From Microbacterium testaceum StLB037 (GTDB taxonomy: Bacteria; Actinomycetota; Actinomycetes; Actinomycetales; Microbacteriaceae), in assembly GCF_000202635.1 (NCBI RefSeq), contig NC_015125.1:806001-870000 (forward strand): a stretch of DNA of 64,000 nucleotides, written 5' to 3'. Below, one piece after another: positions 1-9,321 of the stretch (its first letter is position 1; each line of letters begins with the position of its first letter). The position numbers were made by a program, and so were the translations under genes. The notes beneath the pieces are model-generated. The model was not told the DNA's origin and searched no databases. It was given only the letters and a program-made list of their open reading frames with translations.

Positions 1-1142
1 TCCAGCTGTCGACCGGTGAGATCTTCTGGCTCATCTCCATGCCGAGCCTCGTCGGTGCGACGCTGCGCATCCCCTACACGTTCATGGTTCCGCGCTTCGG
101 CGGCCGCAACTGGACGATCGTCTCCGCCGGGCTCCTGCTCATCCCGAGCATCGGCCTCGCCATCGCGGTGTCGAACCCGCAGACGCCCTTCGGCCTCTTG
201 CTCCTCATCGCCGCGTTCGCCGGCTTCGGCGGCGGAAACTTCGCCAGCTCGATGTCGAACATCACGTTCTTCTACCCCGCCGCGCAGAAGGGATACGCCC
301 TCGGACTCAACGCCGCCGGCGGAAACCTCGGCGCCTCGGTCGCGCAGTTCGTCGTCCCCATCGTCATCACCGTCGGTGCCGCGGCGACCCTCAACCTGCC
401 GCTCGCGGGCCTCATCTGGGTGCCGCTGATCCTCGTCGCCATGGTCGGCGCCTACCTCCGCATGGACAACCTCTCCGCCGCGAAGGCCGACATCACGGCA
501 TCCCTCGCCGCTCTCAAAGAGCCGCACATGTGGGTGCTCTCGCTGCTCTACATCGGCACCTTCGGCTCGTTCATCGGCTTCGCGGGCGTCTTCCCGAAGC
601 TGCTCGCCGACACGTTCCCCGACTTCAAGGGCATCGCGATCGGCACCGCGACGGTCACCCTCGCCTTCCTCGGCGCACTCGTCGGCTCGCTCGCCCGCCC
701 CTACGGCGGCAAGCTCGCCGACCGCTTCGGCGGCACCTACATCACGATCGGCGCCTTCACGGTGATGGGGCTCGGCATCCTGAGTGTGATCCTCACCCTC
801 CCGATGCAGAACTTCGCGATCTTCCTGCTGTGCTTCCTCGTGCTGTTCGCGGCGGCGGGCATCGGCAACGGCTCGACGTACCGCATGATCCCGACGATCT
901 TCGCCCTCAAGGCGAACGGCGGCATCGGCGCGCAGCGCAAGGCTGCCGCGGCCCTCGGCCTCATCTCGGCGATCGGCGCGTACGGCGGCTTCTTCATCCC
1001 GCAGCTGCTCGGCTTCTCGAAGACGACGTTCGGCTCGTACACCCCCGCCCTCGGCTGGTTCGCCCTCGCGTACGTGGCGTTCCTCGCCCTCACCGCGGGC
1101 GTGTACCTCCGCCTGTCGAAGAAGACCGGAACGCGGATCTGA
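1..1142 (+). CDS. narK: Nitrate/nitrite MFS transporter, NarK family (5' end outside window)
   Basis: This is a membrane transporter that brings nitrate into (or nitrite out of) the cell. The frame is open from base 3, before the first ATG at 39, and upstream codons already read transporter sequence, so the gene starts outside the window; about 379 residues are visible. Both nitrate-signature helices of the NarK branch of the major facilitator superfamily are present: AGFGGGNFASSMSN near visible residue 85 and AAAGIGNGSTYRMIP near residue 290. About ten hydrophobic segments can be seen. The stop lies 4 nt before the nitrate reductase gene, so the two are probably co-transcribed for nitrate assimilation. 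Confidence 0.93.
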   Translation, partial: QLSTGEIFWLISMPSLVGATLRIPYTFMVPRFGGRNWTIVSAGLLLIPSIGLAIAVSNPQTPFGLLLLIAAFAGFGGGNFASSMSNITFFYPAAQKGYALGLNAAGGNLGASVAQFVVPIVITVGAAATLNLPLAGLIWVPLILVAMVGAYLRMDNLSAAKADITASLAALKEPHMWVLSLLYIGTFGSFIGFAGVFPKLLADTFPDFKGIAIGTATVTLAFLGALVGSLARPYGGKLADRFGGTYITIGAFTVMGLGILSVILTLPMQNFAIFLLCFLVLFAAAGIGNGSTYRMIPTIFALKANGGIGAQRKAAAALGLISAIGAYGGFFIPQLLGFSKTTFGSYTPALGWFALAYVAFLALTAGVYLRLSKKTGTRI

Positions 1143-1146
1143 CCCC

Positions 1147-3330
1147 ATGAGCTCCGCCGACACCCACTGCCCCTACTGCGCATTGCAATGCGCCATGACC
1201 GTCAGCCACGCGGGCTCCACGACGGTCACCGGCCGCGACTTCCCCACCAACCGGGGAGGGCTCTGCGCCAAGGGCTGGACGTCGGCGGAGCTCCTGGCCT
1301 CCCCCCACAGACTCCGGATGCCACTGATGCGGCGCCCCGACGGGACCCTCGCCGAGACCACGTGGGACGAGGCACTGGATGCCGTGGCCGCGGCGTTCCG
1401 CGAGACGAAAGCGACCCACGGGCCCGACGCCAACGCCATCTTCGGCGGCGGCGGACTCACCAACGAGAAGGCCTACCAACTCGGCAAGTTCGCCCGCGTC
1501 GCGCTCGGCACCTCGCGCATCGACTACAACGGCCGGTTCTGCATGTCGTCGGCGGCGGCGGCATCCAACCGGGCCTTCGGGATGGACCGGGGCCTCCCCT
1601 TCCCCGTCACCGACCTCGACGACGCGCAGACGATTCTGCTGCTCGGCTCGAATGTCGCCGCGACAATGCCGCCGTTCCTCGCGCACCTCGCCGGAGCGCG
1701 GGCGAACGGCGGTCTCATCGTCGTCGACCCCCGCCGCTCGGCCACCGCGCGCCTCACCGAAGACGGTGCCGGCACCCACCTGCAACCCGCGCCCGGCACC
1801 GACCTGCCGCTGCTGCTCGGCCTCACGCACATCGTCATCGCCGAGGGCCTCGCGGACCGCGCGTATATAGAGGAGCGCACGACCGGCTTCGACGCCCTGC
1901 GCCGCTCGGTTGCCGCGTGGTGGCCGGAGCGCACTTCCGCCACCACCGGCATCCCCGTCATGCAGCTGCGAGAGACCGCGCGCCGTCTCGCCGCGGGACG
2001 CGCGTACATCCTCACCGGACGCGGCGTCGAGCAGCACGTCGACGGCACCGCCACCGCGACCGCCGCGATCAACCTCGCTCTCGTGCTCGGCCTCGTCGGC
2101 CGCGAGGGCTCCGGCTACGGCACCCTCACCGGGCAGGGCAACGGCCAGGGCGGACGCGAGCACGGTCAAAAGGCCGACCAGCTGCCCGGGTACCGCTCCA
2201 TCCGCGACCCCGAGGCGCGGCGGCACGTCGCCGGGGTGTGGGGCGTCGACCCGGATGAGCTTCCGGATGCCGGCATCCCGGCCACCGCTCTGCTCGGCGA
2301 GCTCGGCGGGCCGGTGAAGACGCTGCTGGTCGCGGGCTCGAATGTCGTCGTCTCGGCGCCGGACGTCGAGGCCGTACGGGCCGGGTTGAAAGCCCTCGAC
2401 ACCCTCATCGTCTGCGACTTCTTCCTCAGCGAGACCGCGGAGCTCGCCGACATCGTGCTCCCCGTGCTCCAGTGGGCCGAAGAGGAGGGCACGATGACCT
2501 CGCTCGAGGGCCGGGTGATCCGCCGCCACCAAGCGCTGCCCGGACCCGACGGTGCCCGCAGCGAGCTGTGGATCCTGGCCGAGATTGCACGGCGCCTGGG
2601 TGCGGCATCCATCTGGTCGACCGACCCGGCCGAGGTGTTCGACGAACTCGCGCGCGCGTCGGAGGGCGGGATCGCCGACTACTCGGGCCTCTCGCACGCC
2701 CTGCTCGACACGGGCGTCGAGGCGTACTGGCCGTACCGCTCTTCGGGCACGCCGCGCCCCTTCACTCAGCGCTTCGCTCACGCCGACGGCCGCGCGCGTC
2801 TCGTGCCGGTGGATGCCACTCCCCCGACGCCCACCGACCGCGGCGGCGAGCTGACCCTTGTCACCGGCCGGTACCTGCAGCAGTACCAGTCGGGTACGCA
2901 GACCCGACGCGTCGCCGAGCTGAACGGCGCCCGCCCCGAGGCGCGGCTCGAGATCCATCCGGCGACGGCGTCGCGTCTCGGCATCCGGGAAGATGAGCTC
3001 GTCGCCGTCTCGAACGAGCGGGGCACCGTGCGGGCGCGGGCGACGGTGACGACCGACATCCGCCATGACACCGTCTTCCTGCCGTTCCACTACGCCGGAG
3101 ATGAGTGCGCCAACCGCCTGACCGAGGCGCTCGTCGACCCGACGTCGGCGATGCCGGAGTTCAAGCGCACGCGGGTGCGGGTGGCTCCGGATGCCGCGGC
3201 TCCCGCGACCGAGAGTGCTGAGCATCCGCCGGTCGTCGTGTCCGAGCATCCGGGCGCTGCGCGCGCTCTCGGCGTCGCGACGTCCGAGCACGGGGGCGTC
3301 ACCCGCACCGAGGAGGGAACCCATGTCTGA
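1147..3330 (+). CDS. nasA: Assimilatory nitrate reductase, molybdopterin catalytic subunit
   Basis: Reduces nitrate to nitrite in the cytoplasm using a bis-MGD molybdenum cofactor and one [4Fe-4S] cluster. The cluster cysteines are C8, C11, C15 and C40 (HCPYCALQC and GLCAKGW). The NGRFCMSSAAAASNRAFG segment (about residues 124-141) is typical of assimilatory enzymes and contains the probable Mo ligand Cys. A molybdopterin dinucleotide-binding fold follows at the C-terminal end (about 570-690). It has 727 residues, no signal peptide and no C-terminal [2Fe-2S] domain; that domain is on the next gene, with which it overlaps by 8 nt. Naming differs between genera (nasC in Bacillus, narB in cyanobacteria). 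Confidence 0.93.
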   Translation: MSSADTHCPYCALQCAMTVSHAGSTTVTGRDFPTNRGGLCAKGWTSAELLASPHRLRMPLMRRPDGTLAETTWDEALDAVAAAFRETKATHGPDANAIFGGGGLTNEKAYQLGKFARVALGTSRIDYNGRFCMSSAAAASNRAFGMDRGLPFPVTDLDDAQTILLLGSNVAATMPPFLAHLAGARANGGLIVVDPRRSATARLTEDGAGTHLQPAPGTDLPLLLGLTHIVIAEGLADRAYIEERTTGFDALRRSVAAWWPERTSATTGIPVMQLRETARRLAAGRAYILTGRGVEQHVDGTATATAAINLALVLGLVGREGSGYGTLTGQGNGQGGREHGQKADQLPGYRSIRDPEARRHVAGVWGVDPDELPDAGIPATALLGELGGPVKTLLVAGSNVVVSAPDVEAVRAGLKALDTLIVCDFFLSETAELADIVLPVLQWAEEEGTMTSLEGRVIRRHQALPGPDGARSELWILAEIARRLGAASIWSTDPAEVFDELARASEGGIADYSGLSHALLDTGVEAYWPYRSSGTPRPFTQRFAHADGRARLVPVDATPPTPTDRGGELTLVTGRYLQQYQSGTQTRRVAELNGARPEARLEIHPATASRLGIREDELVAVSNERGTVRARATVTTDIRHDTVFLPFHYAGDECANRLTEALVDPTSAMPEFKRTRVRVAPDAAAPATESAEHPPVVVSEHPGAARALGVATSEHGGVTRTEEGTHV

Positions 3331-4888
3331 GCGAGTGGTGCTGGTGGGCTACGGACCCGTCGGGGCGCGGCTGATCGACGGGCTGCTGCCCGCGGTGCGC
3401 GACGGGCGCATCGACCTCACGGTCGTGGGCGCCGAGCCCCACGACGTCTACAACCGCGTCCTGCTCGCCGAGTACGCGGTCGGGCGCACCGATCGCGCGG
3501 GCCTCGACATGGACGACCGCCGCGTCGCGGAAGAAGCCGGCGTGCGTTTCCATCTCGCGACGACGGTGGTGGGCATCGACCGTCACCGCCGTGTGGTGCG
3601 CCTGCACGATGGCATCCGTCTCGACTACGACCGGCTCGTGCTCGCGACCGGCGCCCGCGCGAACGTCCCGACGCTCGCCGGAATGGAGCGTGCGCGGCGC
3701 GACCGCGCGTCCGTCTCGACGGCCCCCGACGAGCTCGACCTCGGCGGGGCGCCGCTCCCCCGCGGAGTCGTCGCGCTGCGCGACCTCGCCGACGCCGAAC
3801 TCGTGCGCGCGGCCGTCTCAGCCGGTCAGAGGATCGTCGTCCTGGGCGCGGGAGTGCTCGGCATGGAGCTCGCGCTGGCCGCCGCCGAGGCCGGGGCCGA
3901 GGTCGTCGTGGCGTACCACTCCGCAGCTCCCATGAACCGCACGCTCGATGAGAACGGCGGCCGCGTGCTGGCTTCCTCCGCCGCCTCCGTCGGAGTGGAG
4001 ATGGCGCACCACGCGCGCGCCGAGAGCATCCTCCTTCGCTACGACGACCACGGTCACGCGTGGTTCGACGGCCTCGTGTGCGCCGACGGCAAGGTGCTCG
4101 CGGGAGACCTGCTCGTGCTGTCGTGCGGGGTCGCGGCGCGCACGGAAGTGGCATCCCTCGCCGGACTCGCGACCTCGACGGGAATCCTCGTCGACGGTTC
4201 GTCCCGCTCGTGGACCGACCCCGACGTCTTCGCGATCGGCGACTGCGCACACGTCGCCGACCCGGCGGAGGCCGACGCCCACGGCCGCGTCCCCGGAGGC
4301 CCGAGCGGACTCGTCGGGCCGGGTTGGCGACAGGCCGACCGCCTTGCCGCGCTGCTCTCGTCCGGCGTCTCGGGCCCGGCGCCCGTCGAACGCCCCGGTG
4401 TCGTCATGCTCAAGGCCGAGGGGATCGACGTGGTGGCCGGCGGCGCGGTCGACGCCGACCCCTTCTCACACGCTCCCGGATGCCACGGCCCCCAGGTCAC
4501 CCTCTGGGCCGACCCCGCGCGGGGCGCCTACGTGAAGCTCGTCACCGTCGAGGGCGTGCTGACCGGCTTCGTCGCGGTGGGGATGCCGCGCACCGGCGCC
4601 GAGCTGACCCTTCTGTTCGAGCGGGGCTCGGAGCTCCCGGCCGACCGCTCGTCGCTGCTCCGACTCGACGCGCCCGACGCCGGCATGGCGGTGGTCGCCG
4701 ACCCGTTCGCCGCGGATGCCACGGTGTGCTGGTGCAACGGCGTGAGTGCCGGCGCGATCCGCGACGCCGTCGCCGCCGGAGAGCCGACCGTCGCGTGCGT
4801 CAAGGCCGCGACCCGCGCGGGCACGGGCTGCGGCGGGTGCGTGGGCCGGATCAGCGAGCTGCTGGCGCGCGAGGCCGTCCCGGCGTAG
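3323..4888 (+). CDS. Nitrate reductase electron-transfer subunit, FAD-dependent NAD(P)H oxidoreductase with BFD-like [2Fe-2S] domain
   Basis: A 521-residue flavoprotein that probably passes electrons from NAD(P)H to the nitrate reductase encoded just upstream. It starts with an FAD-binding GYGPVGARL motif, has a second dinucleotide-binding motif (VLGAGVLGMELALAAAEAG) in the middle, and ends with a bacterioferritin-associated-ferredoxin-like [2Fe-2S] domain whose cysteines lie in VCWCNG and GTGCGGCVG. The ATG at 3323 follows AGGAGGGAAC, and its first 8 nt overlap the end of the preceding gene, which indicates translational coupling. The frame is open further upstream, but only as a shadow of the reductase gene. 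It could also be described as a NirB-like N-terminal module without the sirohaem domain. Confidence 0.88.
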   Translation: MSERVVLVGYGPVGARLIDGLLPAVRDGRIDLTVVGAEPHDVYNRVLLAEYAVGRTDRAGLDMDDRRVAEEAGVRFHLATTVVGIDRHRRVVRLHDGIRLDYDRLVLATGARANVPTLAGMERARRDRASVSTAPDELDLGGAPLPRGVVALRDLADAELVRAAVSAGQRIVVLGAGVLGMELALAAAEAGAEVVVAYHSAAPMNRTLDENGGRVLASSAASVGVEMAHHARAESILLRYDDHGHAWFDGLVCADGKVLAGDLLVLSCGVAARTEVASLAGLATSTGILVDGSSRSWTDPDVFAIGDCAHVADPAEADAHGRVPGGPSGLVGPGWRQADRLAALLSSGVSGPAPVERPGVVMLKAEGIDVVAGGAVDADPFSHAPGCHGPQVTLWADPARGAYVKLVTVEGVLTGFVAVGMPRTGAELTLLFERGSELPADRSSLLRLDAPDAGMAVVADPFAADATVCWCNGVSAGAIRDAVAAGEPTVACVKAATRAGTGCGGCVGRISELLAREAVPA

Positions 4889-4938
4889 GGCCGGCGCCTG
4901 GCCTCACGTGCGTTCACCGGCGATGCCCGTCGGCCGGC

Positions 4939-5026
4939 GCGCGAAACTCCTGAGAAACCCCCTCCGCGCGGCGGTCCTGGCGGGACGCCGGGCCCCTGGC
5001 ATCCGGAATCTCAGGAGTTCCGCCCG
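4939..5026. repeat. 88-bp palindromic element, ACTCCTGAG family, copy 1
   Basis: Left arm GCGAAACTCCTGAGAAA begins near 4941 and the right arm TCTCAGGAGTTCCGCCC ends near 5025, with about 50 bp between them. The second copy, at 15241-15328, has the same total length and the same CGGCGGTCC just inside the left arm or close to it. It lies downstream of the nitrate operon and could also act as a transcription terminator. Confidence 0.8.
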
Positions 5027-5076
5027 CTCGCCGGCGGCGATACCGCCCCGAAACGCACGAGCAGTACGCTTCACGC

Positions 5077-5709
5077 ATGCCACCGATTCAGACCCTCCTG
5101 GCGTTCGTCGCCGCGTCGGCCGTCCTCATCGCCATCCCGGGGCCGAGCGTGCTGTTCGTCATCGGTCGGTCCATCGCGCTCGGACGCCGTGCGGGTGTCT
5201 TGAGCGTCGTCGGCAACGCCCTCGGGAACATCCCGGCGATCCTCGCGACCGCCTTCGGGATCGGCGCCCTCGTCGCGTCGTCGATCGTGGCGTTCACGGT
5301 CCTGAAGATCATCGGTGCCGCGTACCTCGTCTGGCTCGGCATCCAGGCCATCCGTCACCGTCACGACCACGTCGCCGCTCCGTCGCGCGTTCCCACCTCG
5401 CGCTGGACGCTGCTGCGTCAAGGCTTCGTCGTGGGCGTCACCAACCCCAAGACGATCGCGTTCTTCGTCGCGGTGCTGCCGCAGTTCGTCGACCCGCACG
5501 CCGGCGCGGTATGGCTGCAATTGCTCGTGCTCGGGCTCATCTTCCAGGTGCTCGCCGTGACGTGCGACTCGATCTGGGCCGTCGCCGCCGGCACGGCGCG
5601 GACGTGGTTCGCACGCTCCCCGAAGCGCCTGTCCACGCTGTCCGGCACGGGGGGATTCATGATGATCGGGCTCGGCGGGGCGCTCGCGCTCACCGGCGCG
5701 AAGAGCTGA
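5077..5709 (+). CDS. LysE/RhtB family amino-acid exporter
   Basis: A 210-residue inner-membrane protein of the LysE/RhtB family, which exports amino acids or their analogues. The family N-terminal signature is clear (IAIPGPSVLFVIGRSIALG, about residues 18-36), followed by about six hydrophobic segments and the conserved GVTNPKTIAFFVAVLPQF near residue 118. The substrate cannot be told from sequence. The ATG is 6 nt after a TACGCT -10 box (5065-5070), so the mRNA is probably leaderless. It stands alone, with no adjacent LysG-type regulator. Confidence 0.9.
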   Translation: MPPIQTLLAFVAASAVLIAIPGPSVLFVIGRSIALGRRAGVLSVVGNALGNIPAILATAFGIGALVASSIVAFTVLKIIGAAYLVWLGIQAIRHRHDHVAAPSRVPTSRWTLLRQGFVVGVTNPKTIAFFVAVLPQFVDPHAGAVWLQLLVLGLIFQVLAVTCDSIWAVAAGTARTWFARSPKRLSTLSGTGGFMMIGLGGALALTGAKS

Positions 5710-5843
5710 CCGGGAGCGCCCCCTCGCGCTCGCGAGAAACCTGTGCGTTAGCTGAGTACACCCCCTAGGATGAGGCTCGTCGGCTCCTCGAGCCACCGCC
5801 GAGCCACCCGGCCGACGGCGTCGTCGACCAGGAGTCCCCCGCC

Positions 5844-7628
5844 TTGCGTACGTCCGTCGGTTTCGCCCTTGCCCTCATCCTCGTCGCGGGCGGGGTCGCC
5901 CCTGCCGCTCTCGCCGCCACGCCCGCCGCGCCGGAATCCTGCCGCACCATCCCCGTCGACGCGGACGCGCCGCTGCGCGCCGACATCGCGCGCGAGAGGT
6001 TCGGGGTCGACGGGACGGGCGTGAAGGTCGGTGTCATCTCCGACTCCTTCGCCCGCACCTCGGCTCCCGGCGCGACCGTCGAGGACGACATCGCGAACGG
6101 TCTCCTCCCCGGCCCGGGAAACCCCTGCGGACACGAGACGCCCGTGCACGTGGTGCGCGAGGCCGCCGCGGGCACGGACGAAGGCCGCGCGATGGTCCAG
6201 CTCGTGCACGGCATCGCGCCGGGTGCCGAGCTCGCTTTCGCCTCCGTCGACGAAGGGCACGCGGCATCCGTCATCGAAGCGATCGAGATGCTCGTCGCCG
6301 ACGGAGCCGACGTCATCGTCGACGATGTCGAGCCCAAGAACGAGCCCGTTTTCCAACGCTCGCCCGTCGGCGAGGCGATTGCCCGGGCGAACGCAGCGGG
6401 CGTCGCGTACTTCTCGGCCGCCGGCAACTCCACGATGACCGCGACACAGCCCCGCCCGGGCCAGACCGCGTCCCCGATCAATGGATGGGAGACGAGCGCC
6501 TACCGGCCGATGGCGTGCCCCGACGAGGTCGTGACCGCCGCGCAGGCGCAGGGCTGGGACACCCCCGTCGACTGTCTCGATGCCGATCCCGGCGAGGGCA
6601 CGGATGCCACCCTCGGCTACACCGTCCCCGGCAACGGAGGCATCACCGTCGACGTGCAGTGGGGCGAACCGCTGGGCCGCGTCAGCGGCCTCCTGGTCCC
6701 GGTCGTGACGGTCGACGGCCAGGCCCTTGCGACGCCGCCGACGCGGATGCTCGATGGCACCCCCGGATTCACCGTGACGCTTCCCGCCTCCGCGACCCCG
6801 ATGGAGGTCGAGATCGCGGTCGCGCGCATCGTGGTTCCGGATGCCGAGACCTCGCTCCCCCTGCCCCCGATCTCGGTTCTCTTCGGTCAGAACGCCGCCC
6901 TGCAGTCGGCCGAATACTGGCGTTCCGCGGGCGACGACATCGTCGGCAGGACGAACACCGGGCACCCCGGCGACCCCGCCACCCTCTCCATCGGCGCCGC
7001 ACCCGCTGCCGACCCGTTCGACGCGGAGTTCTTCAGCAGCTACGGCCCCGTCGTGTGGGCGTTCGGTCCCGCCACCGCCGACCCTCCGTCGACGATCCTC
7101 GCCCCGCGCCCCGTCCTGACCAAGCCGGATGTCCTGTCGGTCGATCGCGCGCGCAACTCGGTGCTGGGAATGAGCACCGACGAGCCCGGTGTGAAGCTCT
7201 TCATCGGGACCTCCGCCGCCGCGCCCAACGCCGCAGCGGTCGCCGCACTGGTGCTGTCGAAGGCGCCCGACCTCGGCCAGGAGGGGCTCCGCTCCCTTCT
7301 CACGTCGACGGCATATCCCCTGGACGCTCCGAACGACTTCGTGTCCGTGGCGAACTCGGTGGGCGCGGGACTAATCGACGCCGAAGCGGCCCTGGCCGCG
7401 CTACCGCCCGCGCCGACCCCCACCCCCAGCCCGACCCCCTCGCCGGAGCCGACGCCGACACCGACCACCCCCGAGCCCACGTTGACCCCCGAGGCCGGCC
7501 CCTCGCACCTCGCGAACAGCGGAATGGATGCCTCGGCGACACTGCCGCTCGCCATCGGAGCGATCGTGCTGCTCGTCGTGGGAGGCATCGTGGTCGTCGT
7601 CGTGCGGGCGCGGTCGCGCCGTCGCTGA
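5844..7628 (+). CDS. Secreted, wall-anchored S8 (subtilisin-like) peptidase-type protein
   Basis: A 594-residue exported protein. The start is a TTG preceded by AGGAG at 5830-5834. An N-terminal signal peptide ends near AALAA (residues 21-25). The subtilase fold is indicated by VGVISDSF (Asp near residue 67), YFSAAGNS (oxyanion Asn) and FIGTSAAAPNAAA (nucleophile Ser, about residue 456). The usual HGTHVAG histidine motif is missing; its place is taken by DEGRAMVQLVHGIAPGA. The C-terminus has a Pro/Thr-rich wall spacer (about 520-550), then LANSG, a hydrophobic helix and an RARSRRR tail, like a class-E (LAxTG-type) sorting signal. It may be a divergent peptidase or a non-catalytic relative. 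Confidence 0.8.
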   Translation: MRTSVGFALALILVAGGVAPAALAATPAAPESCRTIPVDADAPLRADIARERFGVDGTGVKVGVISDSFARTSAPGATVEDDIANGLLPGPGNPCGHETPVHVVREAAAGTDEGRAMVQLVHGIAPGAELAFASVDEGHAASVIEAIEMLVADGADVIVDDVEPKNEPVFQRSPVGEAIARANAAGVAYFSAAGNSTMTATQPRPGQTASPINGWETSAYRPMACPDEVVTAAQAQGWDTPVDCLDADPGEGTDATLGYTVPGNGGITVDVQWGEPLGRVSGLLVPVVTVDGQALATPPTRMLDGTPGFTVTLPASATPMEVEIAVARIVVPDAETSLPLPPISVLFGQNAALQSAEYWRSAGDDIVGRTNTGHPGDPATLSIGAAPAADPFDAEFFSSYGPVVWAFGPATADPPSTILAPRPVLTKPDVLSVDRARNSVLGMSTDEPGVKLFIGTSAAAPNAAAVAALVLSKAPDLGQEGLRSLLTSTAYPLDAPNDFVSVANSVGAGLIDAEAALAALPPAPTPTPSPTPSPEPTPTPTTPEPTLTPEAGPSHLANSGMDASATLPLAIGAIVLLVVGGIVVVVVRARSRRR

Positions 7629-7653
7629 GACCCCGCGCGGTTAGGCTTCGGGT

Positions 7654-8322
7654 GTGAGTGACGCCGCTGCCCCCTCGAGCCGCACGGCCGTGGTGGCCGC
7701 GGCGATCGACCTGTTCGCCGAACGCGGCTACGACCAGACCTCGGTCGAGCAGATCGCGCAGGCCGCGGGGGTCTCGCGCTCGACGTTCTTCCGGCAGTTC
7801 GGCGGAAAGGAAGACGTCGTCTTCGCCGACCACGAAGTCCTGCTGGACGAGACGCGCGCGTACCTCGCGCAGCCGCACGACGACCCCTGGGCCGCAGTGT
7901 GCGAGGCGTCGGTGCGGGTGTTCCGGCACTTCGCGGCCGACCCCGAGCTCGCGCGCCGTCGCTACGCCATCGTGCGCCAGGTGCCGGGGCTGCGCGACCG
8001 CGAGATCATCACGGTGTTCCGCTACGAGCGCCTCTTCGACGAGTACCTGCGCGAAGCGCTCCCCGGACTCGACCCCCTGGATGCCGTCGGCTTCGCCGCC
8101 CTGGTCACCGCGGTGCACAACCACGTGCTGCGCCGGCTCATGCGGGGCGCCCGGGTCCCGGCACCCGTTCTCCGTCGCGCTCTTGACGACGTGCTTCGCC
8201 GCTACGGCGTGCACCCCGACGGCGACGACCCGGCCGGCGACGATCTCATCGTCGCGGCATTCCCCCGCCGCATGCCCGCCGCCGAGGTGACGCGGCGCCT
8301 GCGCGCGTCGCTGCGCGAGTAG
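7654..8322 (+). CDS. TetR/AcrR-family transcriptional regulator
   Basis: A 222-residue DNA-binding repressor with the family helix-turn-helix at about residues 12-58 (VEQIAQAAGVSRSTFFRQFG) and a helical ligand domain of unknown specificity. The GTG start follows a TAGGCT -10 box (7642-7647) by 6 nt, so a leaderless transcript is likely. The C-terminal half resembles the MftR-like group, but that is only an impression. No divergent partner gene is adjacent, so its target is unknown. Confidence 0.88.
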   Translation: MSDAAAPSSRTAVVAAAIDLFAERGYDQTSVEQIAQAAGVSRSTFFRQFGGKEDVVFADHEVLLDETRAYLAQPHDDPWAAVCEASVRVFRHFAADPELARRRYAIVRQVPGLRDREIITVFRYERLFDEYLREALPGLDPLDAVGFAALVTAVHNHVLRRLMRGARVPAPVLRRALDDVLRRYGVHPDGDDPAGDDLIVAAFPRRMPAAEVTRRLRASLRE

Positions 8323-8441
8323 GTTGCGCGCCGGCTCTCACGTCTGCGGCCGCGGCCGTGCCCGTGCTCGCGGCCGCGCCCGTGCCCGCGCTCGCTGATG
8401 CGGCCATGTCCGCGCCCGCGCCCGCGCCCGCGCCCACATTG

Positions 8442-8494
8442 AGTGTCCAAGACACCCGGACTTCGCGAAAAATCGTCCGGGTGTTTTGGACACT
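8442..8494. repeat. GTGTCC/GGACAC palindromic element, copy 1
   Basis: Left arm AGTGTCCAAGACACCCGGA and right arm TCCGGGTGTTTTGGACACT enclose a 15-nt loop containing TTCGCGAA. The arms differ at one base pair. Two further copies occur at 23097-23151 and 32496-32558, all intergenic. Confidence 0.88.
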
Positions 8495-8518
8495 GAACGG
8501 AGGCGGCGCGCCCGCGCG

Positions 8519-8651
8519 GACGTGCCACCGGCGGACCCGCCCTCGGCCAGGGGCGCGCCACCGGAGGGACCCGCACCCGGCCAAGGGCGTGCCCCCGGCG
8601 AAACCCGCACCCGGCAAGGGGCGCGCCACCGGCGGGACCCGCACCCAGGCG
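8519..8651. repeat. Tandem repeat of about 33-35 bp, four imperfect copies
   Basis: Units share GGGCGCGCCACCGG followed by ACCCGCACCCGGC, repeated four times with small length changes. No coding function is apparent. Confidence 0.7.
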
Positions 8652-8677
8652 GGGCCGCACCCCGCCCAGCGCTGCCC

Positions 8678-9220
8678 TCAGCCGATGGGCTTGGCCAGGT
8701 CCTCGATGACCTCGGCGCCGGGGAGGGATGCCAGCACCTCGCCCGGCAGGAACAGCTTCGCGCCGCGGATCCCCGCGCCGACGACCGCCCGCGGCAACGC
8801 GGCGACCCGCGCGTCGAGGAGGAGACGCCAGTCGGACGGGATGCCGAGCGGGGTGATGCCGCCGTACTCCATGCCGGTCTGGGCGACGGCCTCGTCCATC
8901 GGGGCGAAGGTCGCCTTGCGGGCGTCGAGCAGCCGCCGCACGACGCCGTTCACGTCGAGCCGCGTCGTCGCGAGCGCGAGGCACGCGGCGGTCGAGGTCG
9001 CACCTCCGCGCGTCCCCTGGACGACGATGCAGTTCGCCGAGATGTCGAGGCTCTGCCCGTAGGCCTCGCAGAACGCGGCCGTGTCGGCGAGGGCCGGGTC
9101 GACCGCGGCCACCTCGATGCTGGCGGCGGTCGCGGGATCCAGCGCCGCGATCGCCGCGGCGACCGGGGCGGCGAGCAGGTCGGGGTGCTCGGTCGCGGGG
9201 AGGAAGGTCAGCGTACTCAC
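8678..9220 (-). CDS. YbaK/EbsC-family aminoacyl-tRNA deacylase
   Basis: A 180-residue protein of the YbaK/ProX family, which hydrolyses mischarged aminoacyl-tRNAs (for example Cys- or Ala-tRNA-Pro) in the cytoplasm. The conserved catalytic-lysine region ARKATFAP is near residue 115, and GMEYGGITPLGIP follows, both typical of the family. GTG 9220 was chosen because it lies 7 nt after a TAGGGT -10 box (9228-9233); the longer reading frame to 9304 has a basic, family-unlike N-terminus. Exact substrate specificity cannot be read from the sequence. Confidence 0.88.
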   Translation of the reverse strand: MSTLTFLPATEHPDLLAAPVAAAIAALDPATAASIEVAAVDPALADTAAFCEAYGQSLDISANCIVVQGTRGGATSTAACLALATTRLDVNGVVRRLLDARKATFAPMDEAVAQTGMEYGGITPLGIPSDWRLLLDARVAALPRAVVGAGIRGAKLFLPGEVLASLPGAEVIEDLAKPIG

Positions 9221-9321
9221 GCTCGCGACCCTATCCGCCCGGCGAGGGTCGCGGACCCGCAGCAAGGCGGCACCCCTGAGAACCGTGACACCCAGTCCCA
9301 ACATGCGCGATACTGGGAACC

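Larger units (their letters stand above)
8323..8677. other. Repeat-rich intergenic region
   Basis: This 355-bp gap between two convergent genes (TetR and YbaK-type) has no supportable gene. It holds a GC-only low-complexity run (about 8345-8435, CGCGCCCG-type units), a GTGTCC palindrome (8442-8494) and a 33-bp tandem repeat (8519-8651). Confidence 0.7.

Noticed and set aside
1090..3324. 744-codon open frame antisense to the nitrate reductase gene
   Set aside because: High GC gives long antisense open frames. Its translation is rich in Arg/Gly/Ala with no domain, while the plus strand has a full enzyme.
9311..9316. TACTGG as a -10 box for the acyl-CoA dehydrogenase
   Set aside because: It lacks the last T of TANNNT and the spacing is 5 nt, so it was not counted among the leaderless examples.
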